Assembly: GCA_003489165.1 (NCBI GenBank)
Contig: DNJG01000009.1
Coordinates: 1 to 6,304 of the forward strand
Length of the DNA stretch: 6,304 nucleotides
Direction: 5' to 3'
Origin: Nitrospinota bacterium
GTDB taxonomy: Bacteria; Nitrospinota; Nitrospinia; UBA9942
The notes under the pieces were generated by a model. That model made no database searches, had not been told where the DNA came from, and saw nothing but the letters and a program-made list of their open reading frames with translations. This document shows positions 1 through 6,041 of the stretch, piece after piece (within the stretch, counting starts at the first letter, position 1; each line of letters begins with the position of its first letter). The position numbers and the translations under genes are program-made.

Positions 1-1410
1 GGTTTTATAAATTTCTTCATGACTCAGGACTTCTGGTTAGAGGCATTGAGAGAGGTTATTAAAAAAGGGAATGAATACGGCTCATTGACAATCGGGGCGA
101 AAGAAAAGATTCAGGTGGAGTTTGTAAGTGCAAACCCTACAGGTCCCTTGCATGTAGGACATGGGAGGGGGGCAGTAACTGGTGATGTGCTCGCCAACAT
201 CCTTAAAAAGGCGGGATATGATGTCCTCAAGGAATATTATATAAATGATGTCGGATTACAAATGGAGACCCTCGGTCGTTCTGCACTGATCAGATATAGG
301 CAATTACTTGGGGAACAGATAGAATTCCCGCAGAATGGATACAAAGGGGATTATATAAACGATATTGCAAAGGACATAATCTTAAAGAAAGGGAAACATT
401 TTCTGGAGTTGCCGGAAAAGGAGGCACTTCCATTTTTTACTGAGTTCACTGCTAATGTAATCCTTGAAGTGATAAAAAAAGATTTGGAAGATTTTGGCGT
501 GAAATTTGACCACTGGTATAGTGAAAAAACCCTTCATGAAAGAGGCATGGTAGATAAAGTAATAGGCTGGCTAAAGGATAAAGATTTTATCTATGAAAAA
601 GATGATGCACTCTGGCTCAAGGCAAGTGCATTTGGTGATGAGAAGGACAGGGTTGTAAGGAGGGGGACAGGCTACTATACATATCTTGCCTCTGATATAG
701 CGTATCACAAGGAGAAATATGAAAGGGGATTTAAAAAGGTAATTAATATATGGGGTGCAGACCATCACGGTTATGTTCCGAGGATGAGGTCTGCAATAAA
801 GGCACTTGGATTTAATGAGAAATCTTTCAGCGTCCTGCTTGTTCAATTAGTAAATTTAAAAAAGGGTGGACAGATTTTATCAATGTCAACCCGAAGCGGC
901 GAATTCACAGAACTATCTCAGGTAATAAAAGATGTGGGTAAAGATGCAACGAGATTTTTCTGCATGATGAGGAGTTCAGACAGCCACCTTGATTTTGACC
1001 TTGATTTAGCCAAAAAACAGTCTTCAGAAAATCCTGTCTATTATGTGCAGTATGCACATGCAAGGATAAGAAGCATCTTCAGACAGGCAGAAGAAAATAA
1101 GCTGCAAGACTTGAATCTTGAAGATTGCAACTTAAAACTTCTAAAACTCCCTGAAGAACTTTCCATAATTAAAAAAATTCTCGCCTTCCCGGAATTAATT
1201 GAGAAAATGGCATTATCACTTGAGCCTCATCTGATTACACATTATCTATTAGATTTATGCGGTGAGTTCCACAGCTACTATAAAAAACACAGGTTCATAT
1301 CGGATGATAAAGATTTAACGGCTGCAAGATTAATGCTGATAAAGGCATTAGGGGTTGTTATAAAAAACTCACTTGATATTCTCGGTGTAGCAGCACCGGA
1401 GGAGATGTAA
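1..1410 (+). CDS. argS: Arginyl-tRNA synthetase, 5'-truncated by the window edge
   Basis: Class I aminoacyl-tRNA synthetase that charges tRNA-Arg with arginine in the cytoplasm. The frame is open from base 1 and already reads GFINFF, a conserved ArgS segment, so the ATG at 19 is an internal Met and the true start lies upstream. About 470 residues are present against a usual 550-560; the missing part is mainly the N-terminal tRNA-contacting domain. The Rossmann catalytic core carries the HIGH-type motif as HVGH (nt 151-162), the GADHHGYVPRM segment (nt 754-786) and a KMSKS equivalent reading SMSTR (nt 880-894), a variant that I recall as common in this enzyme. From about nt 1027 the helical DALR anticodon-binding domain begins (ENPVYYVQYAHARI) and it ends in the typical LGVAAPEEM. 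The stop is 3 bases before the SPOR gene, so the two are very likely co-transcribed. No frameshift or missing core motif is seen. Confidence 0.97.
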   Translation, partial: GFINFFMTQDFWLEALREVIKKGNEYGSLTIGAKEKIQVEFVSANPTGPLHVGHGRGAVTGDVLANILKKAGYDVLKEYYINDVGLQMETLGRSALIRYRQLLGEQIEFPQNGYKGDYINDIAKDIILKKGKHFLELPEKEALPFFTEFTANVILEVIKKDLEDFGVKFDHWYSEKTLHERGMVDKVIGWLKDKDFIYEKDDALWLKASAFGDEKDRVVRRGTGYYTYLASDIAYHKEKYERGFKKVINIWGADHHGYVPRMRSAIKALGFNEKSFSVLLVQLVNLKKGGQILSMSTRSGEFTELSQVIKDVGKDATRFFCMMRSSDSHLDFDLDLAKKQSSENPVYYVQYAHARIRSIFRQAEENKLQDLNLEDCNLKLLKLPEELSIIKKILAFPELIEKMALSLEPHLITHYLLDLCGEFHSYYKKHRFISDDKDLTAARLMLIKALGVVIKNSLDILGVAAPEEM

Positions 1411-1413
1411 TTT

Positions 1414-2088
1414 ATGTTTAAGGATTTTGAAATAAAATTAAATAATATACAGTCAATAATACTTGTAATAAGCATATTTACCATAGGCATATTGAGTTTT
1501 GCCCTTGGATTTTTAATTGGAAAGGATTCAACTCCAGAGATTGCAGCATTAAAAACAGAACAACCTAAAACAACTGCCTCTCTTGAAAGGAAAGATAGTG
1601 ATGCCATTCGCCTCCCATTACCCCAGGTGGAGGAAGAACAGGAGACTAAAACAGATGAGGCAACACCAAAAGAAACTGACAAGCCTGTTCAACAGGCTCA
1701 AGACAGGGAACTGACATTTTTTAAAACCCTTCCTAATACAAAAAAAGGAGGGGCTCAATCAACCCCTCTCTTAAATAAAAATACTGATGAGAAAAAAGTA
1801 ACAGATAACCGCAGTGTCAAATCTGAAACTCGCCCTACAACTGCTTCCTTACAATCCAGCTATACTGTTCAGATAGGTTCTTTTAAAACCATGAATGAGG
1901 CATCAAACTTTAAATCTAAGATAGATAAGAAGGGTTATCAAACTTACATAACAACTTATGATGCATCTGACGGCAAATGGTTCAGGGTCAGGATAGGACA
2001 GTTTAATACAAAAGATGAGGCAGAGTCTTTGACAAAAAAACTCAAATCAGAAGAAAACCTCGCATCATTTATAACTAACTACAAGTAA
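1414..2088 (+). CDS. Membrane-anchored SPOR-domain protein
   Basis: A 224-residue bitopic protein of the SPOR (sporulation-related repeat) family, whose members bind denuded septal peptidoglycan and usually act in cell division or wall remodelling. Residues 1-13 are a short cytoplasmic tail, 14-35 a hydrophobic transmembrane helix with no signal-peptidase site, and about 40-148 a charged, Thr/Lys/Glu/Pro-rich linker expected in the periplasm. Residues 149-224 form the SPOR domain, with its two halves visible as YTVQIGSF and WFRVRIGQF. The ATG at 1414 has GGAGGAG at 1398-1404, embedded in the end of argS, which fixes the start and implies translational coupling. Pairing of argS with a SPOR gene is, from memory, seen in several deltaproteobacterial-type genomes. 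The family assignment is firm. The exact role is not, because many paralogues exist and no FtsN- or DamX-specific feature is evident. Confidence 0.9.
   Translation: MFKDFEIKLNNIQSIILVISIFTIGILSFALGFLIGKDSTPEIAALKTEQPKTTASLERKDSDAIRLPLPQVEEEQETKTDEATPKETDKPVQQAQDRELTFFKTLPNTKKGGAQSTPLLNKNTDEKKVTDNRSVKSETRPTTASLQSSYTVQIGSFKTMNEASNFKSKIDKKGYQTYITTYDASDGKWFRVRIGQFNTKDEAESLTKKLKSEENLASFITNYK
1682..1698. repeat. 17-bp palindrome in the SPOR linker
   Basis: AGCCTGTT and AACAGGCT are perfect inverted 8-base arms around a single central C, inside the linker-coding part of the SPOR gene. As RNA it could form a 6-bp stem with a 5-base loop. It encodes KPVQQAQ, unconstrained linker sequence. A function is not evident, and chance is possible in this region. 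Confidence 0.5.
1747..1769. repeat. Short G/C-rich inverted repeat in the SPOR linker
   Basis: GAGGGG (1748-1753) and CCCCTC (1763-1768) are perfect inverted arms with a 9-base loop, extended by one G-T pair (1747/1769). It lies in the low-complexity linker and stands out from the surrounding A-rich sequence. No U-tract follows directly, so it is not a convincing terminator. It may be a small remnant of the palindromic repeats seen further along, but the match is loose. Confidence 0.35.
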
Positions 2089-2198
2089 AAAAATTTTTAG
2101 TAATGACAGGATATTCCTCATAATAAATAGTAAGCCTGATTTAATTTCAAATATTACCATAGGCATTAAAACCCTCCTCTCCAATAGGAGTTTATAAC

Positions 2199-2250
2199 AA
2201 AAAAATTTTTTAATAAAATTTCTTGACAATACAATATATTGTGGTAGCAT
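2199..2250 (+). promoter_or_regulatory. nrdJ promoter with UP-like element
   Basis: A sigma-70-type promoter upstream of nrdJ. The -35 hexamer is a perfect TTGACA (2223-2228). A spacer of 16 bases leads to TAGCAT (2245-2250, 4 of 6 matches to TATAAT); CATTAT at 2248-2253 is an alternative -10 with 19-base spacing. Immediately upstream, 2199-2220 fits the remembered full UP-element consensus (AAA, two W, T, W, TTTT, three N, AAA) at every specified position and in nearly the right register to the -35. The weak -10 with a strong -35 and UP element is typical of a regulated promoter. The predicted start near 2257 would give a leader of roughly 68 bases. The AT-rich background raises the odds of a chance UP match. 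Confidence 0.7.
2229..2244. promoter_or_regulatory. NrdR box 1
   Basis: The 16 bases ATACAATATATTGTGG match the remembered NrdR-box consensus aCaCwAtATaTwGtgt at 14 of 16 positions, including the whole core. The box occupies exactly the gap between the -35 and -10 hexamers, so bound NrdR would block RNA polymerase. NrdR is the ATP/dATP-sensing repressor of ribonucleotide reductase genes, and the next gene is nrdJ. Confidence 0.82.
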
Positions 2251-2260
2251 TATCCTCGCC

Positions 2261-2276
2261 CTACAAAATATAGGGT
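2261..2276. promoter_or_regulatory. NrdR box 2, degenerate
   Basis: The 16 bases CTACAAAATATAGGGT match the NrdR-box consensus at 12 of 16 positions. The gap to box 1 is 16 bases (32 bp centre to centre, about three helical turns), the arrangement known for tandem NrdR operators, which strengthens a match that would be weak alone. It would lie just downstream of the predicted transcription start. Confidence 0.7.
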
Positions 2277-2324
2277 ATTTATCAAATTTATTTAAGCACT
2301 CATCTATTATTATGGGAGGTATTT

Positions 2325-4799
2325 ATGAATAGTGTTAATGGGGTAAAAGTATCAAATGTTGGCATAAACAAAGCCGAAGGAAATGAATCAGCCCTTCCCT
2401 TACAGGTTGCCTGGCATACAGGTATGAATAATCAAAATATGGACAAGACTAAACCCCCTAGCACAAAACTTTCCCCAAATGCAAAAAAGGTGCTTGAAAG
2501 ACGGTATCTAAAGAAGAATGAAGATGGAAAGGTAGTGGAAACACCTGAAGATATGTTAAGGAGGGTTGCCAGCAATATTGCCCAGGCAGACCTGTTTTAT
2601 ACCCCAACTGCTAATATTAAAGAGACAGAGGAGAAATTCTTCAACATGATGGCAAGGTTAGAATTTATGCCAAATTCTCCTACATTAATGAATGCCGGAA
2701 GAGACCTCCAGCAATTATCTGCATGCTTTGTCCTCCCGATAGGGGATTCGATGGAGGAGATATTTACCGCCGTTAAGGATACAGCCCTTATTCATAAGAG
2801 CGGCGGCGGGACAGGCTTTAGCTTCAGCAGATTGAGGCCATCCGGCAGCAGGGTTGCCACAACAAGCGGTGTATCAAGCGGGCCCATATCCTTTATGAAG
2901 GTATTTGATAGTGCCACAGAGGCAATAAAACAGGGGGGGACAAGGAGGGGTGCTAATATGGGTATTCTTCGTATAGACCACCCCGATATTGAGGAATTTA
3001 TAGTATGCAAGCGGGATGACTCAAAGTTTAATAATTTTAATATCTCCGTTGCAATTACTGAAGATTTTATGAGAAGGGTTGAGAATGATGATACTTATGA
3101 GCTTATAAACCCCCATTCAAAAGAGGTGGTAAAGAAATTATCCGCAAGAATGGTCTTTGAGACAATTGTAGAATCCGCATGGAAGAACGGCGACCCCGGG
3201 ATTATATTCATAGACAGAATAAACAGGGATAATCCAACCCCTGCAATTGGTGAAATTGAGAGTACAAACCCATGCGGCGAACAGCCTCTTTTACCCTATG
3301 AATCCTGCAATCTCGGCTCAATAAATCTTGCTAAGATGGTGAAAAAGATGAATACAAGGGGTCAAGGGGTCAAGGAGTCAAGTGAAAATAAAAATCCAAT
3401 TCTCGAACCCTCGAACCCTCGAACCCTTGAACCCTTTCAGTATGAAATTGACTGGGATAAACTCAAAGACATAACATGGAAGTCTGTCCATTTTCTTGAC
3501 AATGTAATTGACATGAACAGATACCCTCTAAAAAAGATTGAGATGATGACAAAGGCAAACAGAAAGATAGGGCTGGGGGTCATGGGATTTGCCGATATGC
3601 TCATAGAAATGGGTGTATCTTATAATTCCAATAGGGCAATCCAGCTTGCTGAAGAGGTCATGTCGTTCATAGACAGGGAGTCTAAGATGGCATCTGCGGA
3701 TTTAGCCAAGACAAGAGGGACATTCCCTAACTTCAAAGGGAGCAGGTGGGATGAGGATTTTGAAAATAATGGCAATAATTATCCATACAAAGGCTTAAAG
3801 ATTAGAAATGCAACAACAACAACTATAGCCCCTACGGGGACTATAAGCATTATAGCCGGGTGCAGCAGCGGCGTTGAACCCCTTTTTGCAGTCTCATATA
3901 TAAGGACTGTAATGGACAAGGATGAGCTTGTAGAGGTCCATCCGTATTTTGATAAGATCGCAAAGGAGAGGAACTTTTATTCTGAAAGATTGATGAAGGA
4001 GATTGCAAAAAAGGGGCATATATGCGATATGCCTGAGATACCTGAGGATATATGCAAGATATTTGTTACATCCCACAATATAGCCCCTGACTGGCATATA
4101 AAGATGCAGGCTGTGTTTCAGAAATATACAGACAATGCAGTATCAAAGACTGTGAACTTTAAATTTGCTGCAACACAGGATGATGTTAAAAAGGCATATG
4201 TACTTGCCTATAAATTAGGATGCAAAGGGGTAACCATTTATAGGGATGGAAGCAGGGATGAACAGGTGCTGAGCACAGGTGATACGAAGAAAAAAGAACA
4301 GAAGGTGAGCAATAATGGCCATGAAAAGATAGTCCCCCGCCCAAGACCTGAAATCACACGAGGAACAACACACAGGGTAGGCACGGGATGCGGAAACCTA
4401 TATGTAACCATAAATGTATGTGATGAGGGGAAGCCCTTTGAGATATTTACAAGGATGGGAAAGGCAGGCGGCTGTGCCGCATCCCAGTCAGAGGCAATAG
4501 GAAGACTCGTGTCTTTATCACTCCGCTCAGGCATAGAGCCTGATGAGATAGTAAAACAGCTTATGGGTATCAGCTGTCATATGCCTGCATGGGAGAACGG
4601 CAACAGGGTGCTGTCATGTTCAGATGCAATATCAAAAGCTATAGGCAGATACCTGTCTGAAGTTGGAGCTGTGAAGCCCGCAAACCAGACCCAGTCATTT
4701 GAAATCAGCGTAGGTGCCTGTCCTGACTGTGGCAGCTCTATGGAACAGGCTGATGGATGTCTTGTATGCAGGGCATGTGGTTATTCTAAATGCAGTTAA
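2325..4799 (+). CDS. nrdJ: Adenosylcobalamin-dependent (class II) ribonucleotide reductase
   Basis: Reduces ribonucleotides to deoxyribonucleotides in the cytoplasm, using a B12-generated thiyl radical and so needing no oxygen. In this 824-residue protein, residues 1-48 are a poorly conserved tail. The catalytic ten-stranded barrel follows, with C134 (LSACFVLP), SGGGTGFSFSR from residue 159, N315-P-C317-G-E319 and C328 (ESCNLGSINL). By family comparison C317 is the radical cysteine, C134/C328 the redox pair, and N315 and E319 assist. PTGTIS and the SSGVEPLF loop follow. A TSCPD domain lies near 680-740 (GTGCGNLYVTIN) and a Cys-rich tail (C799, C802, C812, C815, C818, C823) probably relays electrons or binds zinc. 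GGGAGG at 2314-2319 supports the ATG at 2325. No N-terminal ATP-cone is visible, so dATP control is likely transcriptional through the NrdR boxes. Residues 344-371 are an odd low-complexity insertion encoded by a palindromic repeat. dcd follows after 55 bases. Confidence 0.97.
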   Translation: MNSVNGVKVSNVGINKAEGNESALPLQVAWHTGMNNQNMDKTKPPSTKLSPNAKKVLERRYLKKNEDGKVVETPEDMLRRVASNIAQADLFYTPTANIKETEEKFFNMMARLEFMPNSPTLMNAGRDLQQLSACFVLPIGDSMEEIFTAVKDTALIHKSGGGTGFSFSRLRPSGSRVATTSGVSSGPISFMKVFDSATEAIKQGGTRRGANMGILRIDHPDIEEFIVCKRDDSKFNNFNISVAITEDFMRRVENDDTYELINPHSKEVVKKLSARMVFETIVESAWKNGDPGIIFIDRINRDNPTPAIGEIESTNPCGEQPLLPYESCNLGSINLAKMVKKMNTRGQGVKESSENKNPILEPSNPRTLEPFQYEIDWDKLKDITWKSVHFLDNVIDMNRYPLKKIEMMTKANRKIGLGVMGFADMLIEMGVSYNSNRAIQLAEEVMSFIDRESKMASADLAKTRGTFPNFKGSRWDEDFENNGNNYPYKGLKIRNATTTTIAPTGTISIIAGCSSGVEPLFAVSYIRTVMDKDELVEVHPYFDKIAKERNFYSERLMKEIAKKGHICDMPEIPEDICKIFVTSHNIAPDWHIKMQAVFQKYTDNAVSKTVNFKFAATQDDVKKAYVLAYKLGCKGVTIYRDGSRDEQVLSTGDTKKKEQKVSNNGHEKIVPRPRPEITRGTTHRVGTGCGNLYVTINVCDEGKPFEIFTRMGKAGGCAASQSEAIGRLVSLSLRSGIEPDEIVKQLMGISCHMPAWENGNRVLSCSDAISKAIGRYLSEVGAVKPANQTQSFEISVGACPDCGSSMEQADGCLVCRACGYSKCS
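3354..3437. repeat. In-frame palindromic 8-bp-unit repeat element inside nrdJ
   Basis: The left arm (3356-3382) is AAGGGGTC twice, AAGGAGTC once, then AAG. The right arm (3403-3437) is TCGAACCC three times, TTGAACCC once, then TTT. The left arm's reverse complement matches 3410-3436 at 21 of 27 positions, so the element is an imperfect long hairpin with an A-rich centre (3383-3402). The span is 84 bases, exactly 28 codons, and adds residues 344-371 between SINLAKMV and the IDWDKL segment, where related reductases as I recall them have only a short loop. The insertion keeps nrdJ open. The boundaries are my estimate, and no target-site duplication could be defined. Confidence 0.85.
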
Positions 4800-4860
4800 A
4801 TGAGTTGAGGAGTTAAAAACTCTTAAACTCCTGAACTTATAAACTCCTGAACTCATGAAC
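4800..4860. repeat. Palindromic 8-bp-unit repeat element between nrdJ and dcd
   Basis: The left arm 4800-4814 is the inverted copy of 4842-4856 at 14 of 15 positions. From 4817 the DNA runs in 8-base units: AAACTCTT, AAACTCCT, GAACTTAT, AAACTCCT, GAACTCAT, then GAAC. Units 2-3 and 4-5 make a 16-base direct repeat with one difference. The element starts at the first base after the nrdJ stop and ends at the second codon of dcd, whose ATG (4855-4857) overlaps the 3' arm. Two alternative pairings of the left arm exist: with 4826-4837 (11 of 12) or with 4842-4856. It shares the 8-base period and A-A-C-Y-C pattern of the element inside nrdJ. Confidence 0.85.
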
Positions 4861-5961
4861 GGTGTTATTCCTGTCCAAAAACTGAAAAGCCTGATTAAAA
4901 ATAGGGCTATAAGGTCTTCAACCCCTTTAAGAAAAGACCAGTTTCAGCCTGCAAGCCTTGACTTAAGGATTGGCAAAAAGGCTTATAGAATAAGAAGCAG
5001 TTTCCTGCCTCAGAAAGGCTCTGTAAGAGAAAAATTAAAAGACCTCTTCATGTATGAGATAGACCTATCAAAAAACGGCATCCTTGAAAAGGGGAATATC
5101 TATCTGATACCTTTAATGGAGGAGTTAAATCTACCCGATGATATACGCGGAAAAACAAATCCAAAGAGTACAACCGGGAGGCTTGATATATTTACAAGAG
5201 TAATAACGGATTACAGCCACAGGTTTGAAGACATTGACTACGGATATAAAGGTGAATTATATCTTGAAGTGGTTACAAGGTCATTTACAATAAAGGTAGA
5301 GCCGGGGCAGTGCCTTAATCAGTTAAGGTTATTCAGGGGGGATGAGAGGTTAAGCGATATGGAACTTAAGTCCATTTATAATAAATACTCCCTTCTTTAT
5401 AATGACAGCGGAAAACCATCAAAGGGGAAAGATGTCAAGATAAGCGACGGGCTCTTCATGAGTATAAATTTAAAAGGAAATCATCATGGCATTATCGGAT
5501 ATAAGGCAAAAAAGAACAGCTCAGTTGTTGACATTGGCAGAACAGGGTTTTATGATGAAGCAGACTACTGGGAGCCCATACATACACCAAGGAATGATTT
5601 TCTAATCCTTGAGCCTGAAGAATTTTATATATTTTCATCAAAGGAGAGGGTAAGGGTTCCGATAGAATATGCAGCGGAGATGGTTGAATTTGACGCAGGC
5701 TCAGGGGAACTGAGGACCCATTATGCAGGTTTTTTTGACAGCGGCTTTGGTTACGGTGCAAATGGTGAGATAAAAGGGACAAAGGCTGTATTAGAGGTCA
5801 GGCCCCATGATGTCCCCTTCAGAATAGAGGACAGCCAGACATTTTTTAAAATCAAATATGAGAGGATGATTGAGCCGCCTGAGACCTATTATGGAATGGA
5901 TATCGGCTCAAGTTATTATAATCAGGAGCTTGCATTAAGCAAGCAGTTTAAAAGAAAATGA
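4855..5961 (+). CDS. dcd: dCTP deaminase, two-domain type
   Basis: Converts dCTP to dUTP plus ammonia, feeding dUMP and then dTMP synthesis. The 368-residue length fits the fused two-domain deaminase family rather than the roughly 190-residue single-domain enzyme. The N-terminal half has the dUTPase-fold signatures PASLDLRIG (residues 32-40), RGKTNPKSTTGRLDI (98-112, Ser/Arg phosphate-binding loop) and GYKGELYLEV (130-139), where E138 is the probable catalytic base. The C-terminal half repeats the fold: GIIGYKAKKNSSVVDI, an AEMVEFDAGSGELRTHYAGFFDSGFG segment (cited by its start and end, about residues 274-299) and TKAVLEVR. The frame is stopped at 4840-4842 and no Shine-Dalgarno stands close upstream, so ATG 4855 is the only good start, and translation may depend on coupling to nrdJ or on the hairpin around the start. 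It follows nrdJ by 55 bases, consistent with a dNTP-supply operon. Deaminase is preferred over dUTPase because of the double-domain layout. Confidence 0.88.
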   Translation: MNGVIPVQKLKSLIKNRAIRSSTPLRKDQFQPASLDLRIGKKAYRIRSSFLPQKGSVREKLKDLFMYEIDLSKNGILEKGNIYLIPLMEELNLPDDIRGKTNPKSTTGRLDIFTRVITDYSHRFEDIDYGYKGELYLEVVTRSFTIKVEPGQCLNQLRLFRGDERLSDMELKSIYNKYSLLYNDSGKPSKGKDVKISDGLFMSINLKGNHHGIIGYKAKKNSSVVDIGRTGFYDEADYWEPIHTPRNDFLILEPEEFYIFSSKERVRVPIEYAAEMVEFDAGSGELRTHYAGFFDSGFGYGANGEIKGTKAVLEVRPHDVPFRIEDSQTFFKIKYERMIEPPETYYGMDIGSSYYNQELALSKQFKRK

Positions 5962-6041
5962 TAAAAAAAGAAGATATTTGGGCTATATTATTGATTGCCA
6001 CAATCCTGCTCTTTCAAGTCATTGCACTCTATTATTTTTGA
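5958..6041 (+). CDS. 27-residue putative single-span membrane micropeptide
   Basis: I do not recognise this peptide. The ATG overlaps the dcd stop codon as ATGA, the classic arrangement for coupled translation, and the frame is closed by a stop at 5949-5951, so this is its only start. It begins MIKKEDIWAILLIATILL and ends FQVIALYYF. A charged N-terminus (two Lys, then Glu and Asp) is followed by an uninterrupted hydrophobic helix from about residue 7 to 26, long enough to span the inner membrane. There is only a weak A/G-rich stretch upstream, so expression would rely on ribosomes finishing dcd. Small size means chance cannot be excluded, but the exact overlap and clean hydrophobic profile favour a real gene. 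Confidence 0.5.
   Translation: MIKKEDIWAILLIATILLFQVIALYYF

Noticed and set aside
19..21. ATG at 19 as the true argS start
   Set aside because: The preceding in-frame codons encode conserved ArgS sequence (GFINFF), and the protein would lack its N-terminal domain.
571..846. Minus-strand open frame opposite argS
   Set aside because: It lies wholly inside the conserved argS core, has no ribosome binding site, and its Cys/Pro-rich product looks like antisense of coding DNA.
880..894. SMSTR in place of KMSKS as a dead synthetase
   Set aside because: This form is, to my knowledge, common among bacterial ArgS, and the rest of the catalytic core is intact.
1278..1682. Minus-strand open frame across the argS-SPOR junction
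   Set aside because: Both genes underneath are convincing on the + strand, and the reverse product resembles no family.
2169..2193. Hairpin AAAC-CC-TCCT / AGGA-GTTT as a terminator for argS-SPOR
   Set aside because: The stem has a two-base bulge, and the nearest T-run (2206-2211) is too far away for an intrinsic terminator.
2065..2250. Minus-strand 61-codon frame in the intergenic region
   Set aside because: It overlaps the promoter and NrdR boxes of nrdJ and has AT-rich, low-information sequence. No good ribosome binding site precedes it.
2792..3010. Minus-strand frames opposite nrdJ (also 3894-4097 and 4238-4534)
   Set aside because: They are shadows of highly conserved NrdJ segments, with no start signals or recognisable motifs.
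3354..3437. The repeat in nrdJ as an intein, intron or CRISPR fragment
   Set aside because: It is only 84 bases with 8-bp units. It has no intein splice motifs, no spacers of constant length, and remains an open in-frame insertion.
5492..5782. Minus-strand 96-codon frame opposite dcd
   Set aside because: It lies inside the second deaminase domain and shows only antisense composition.
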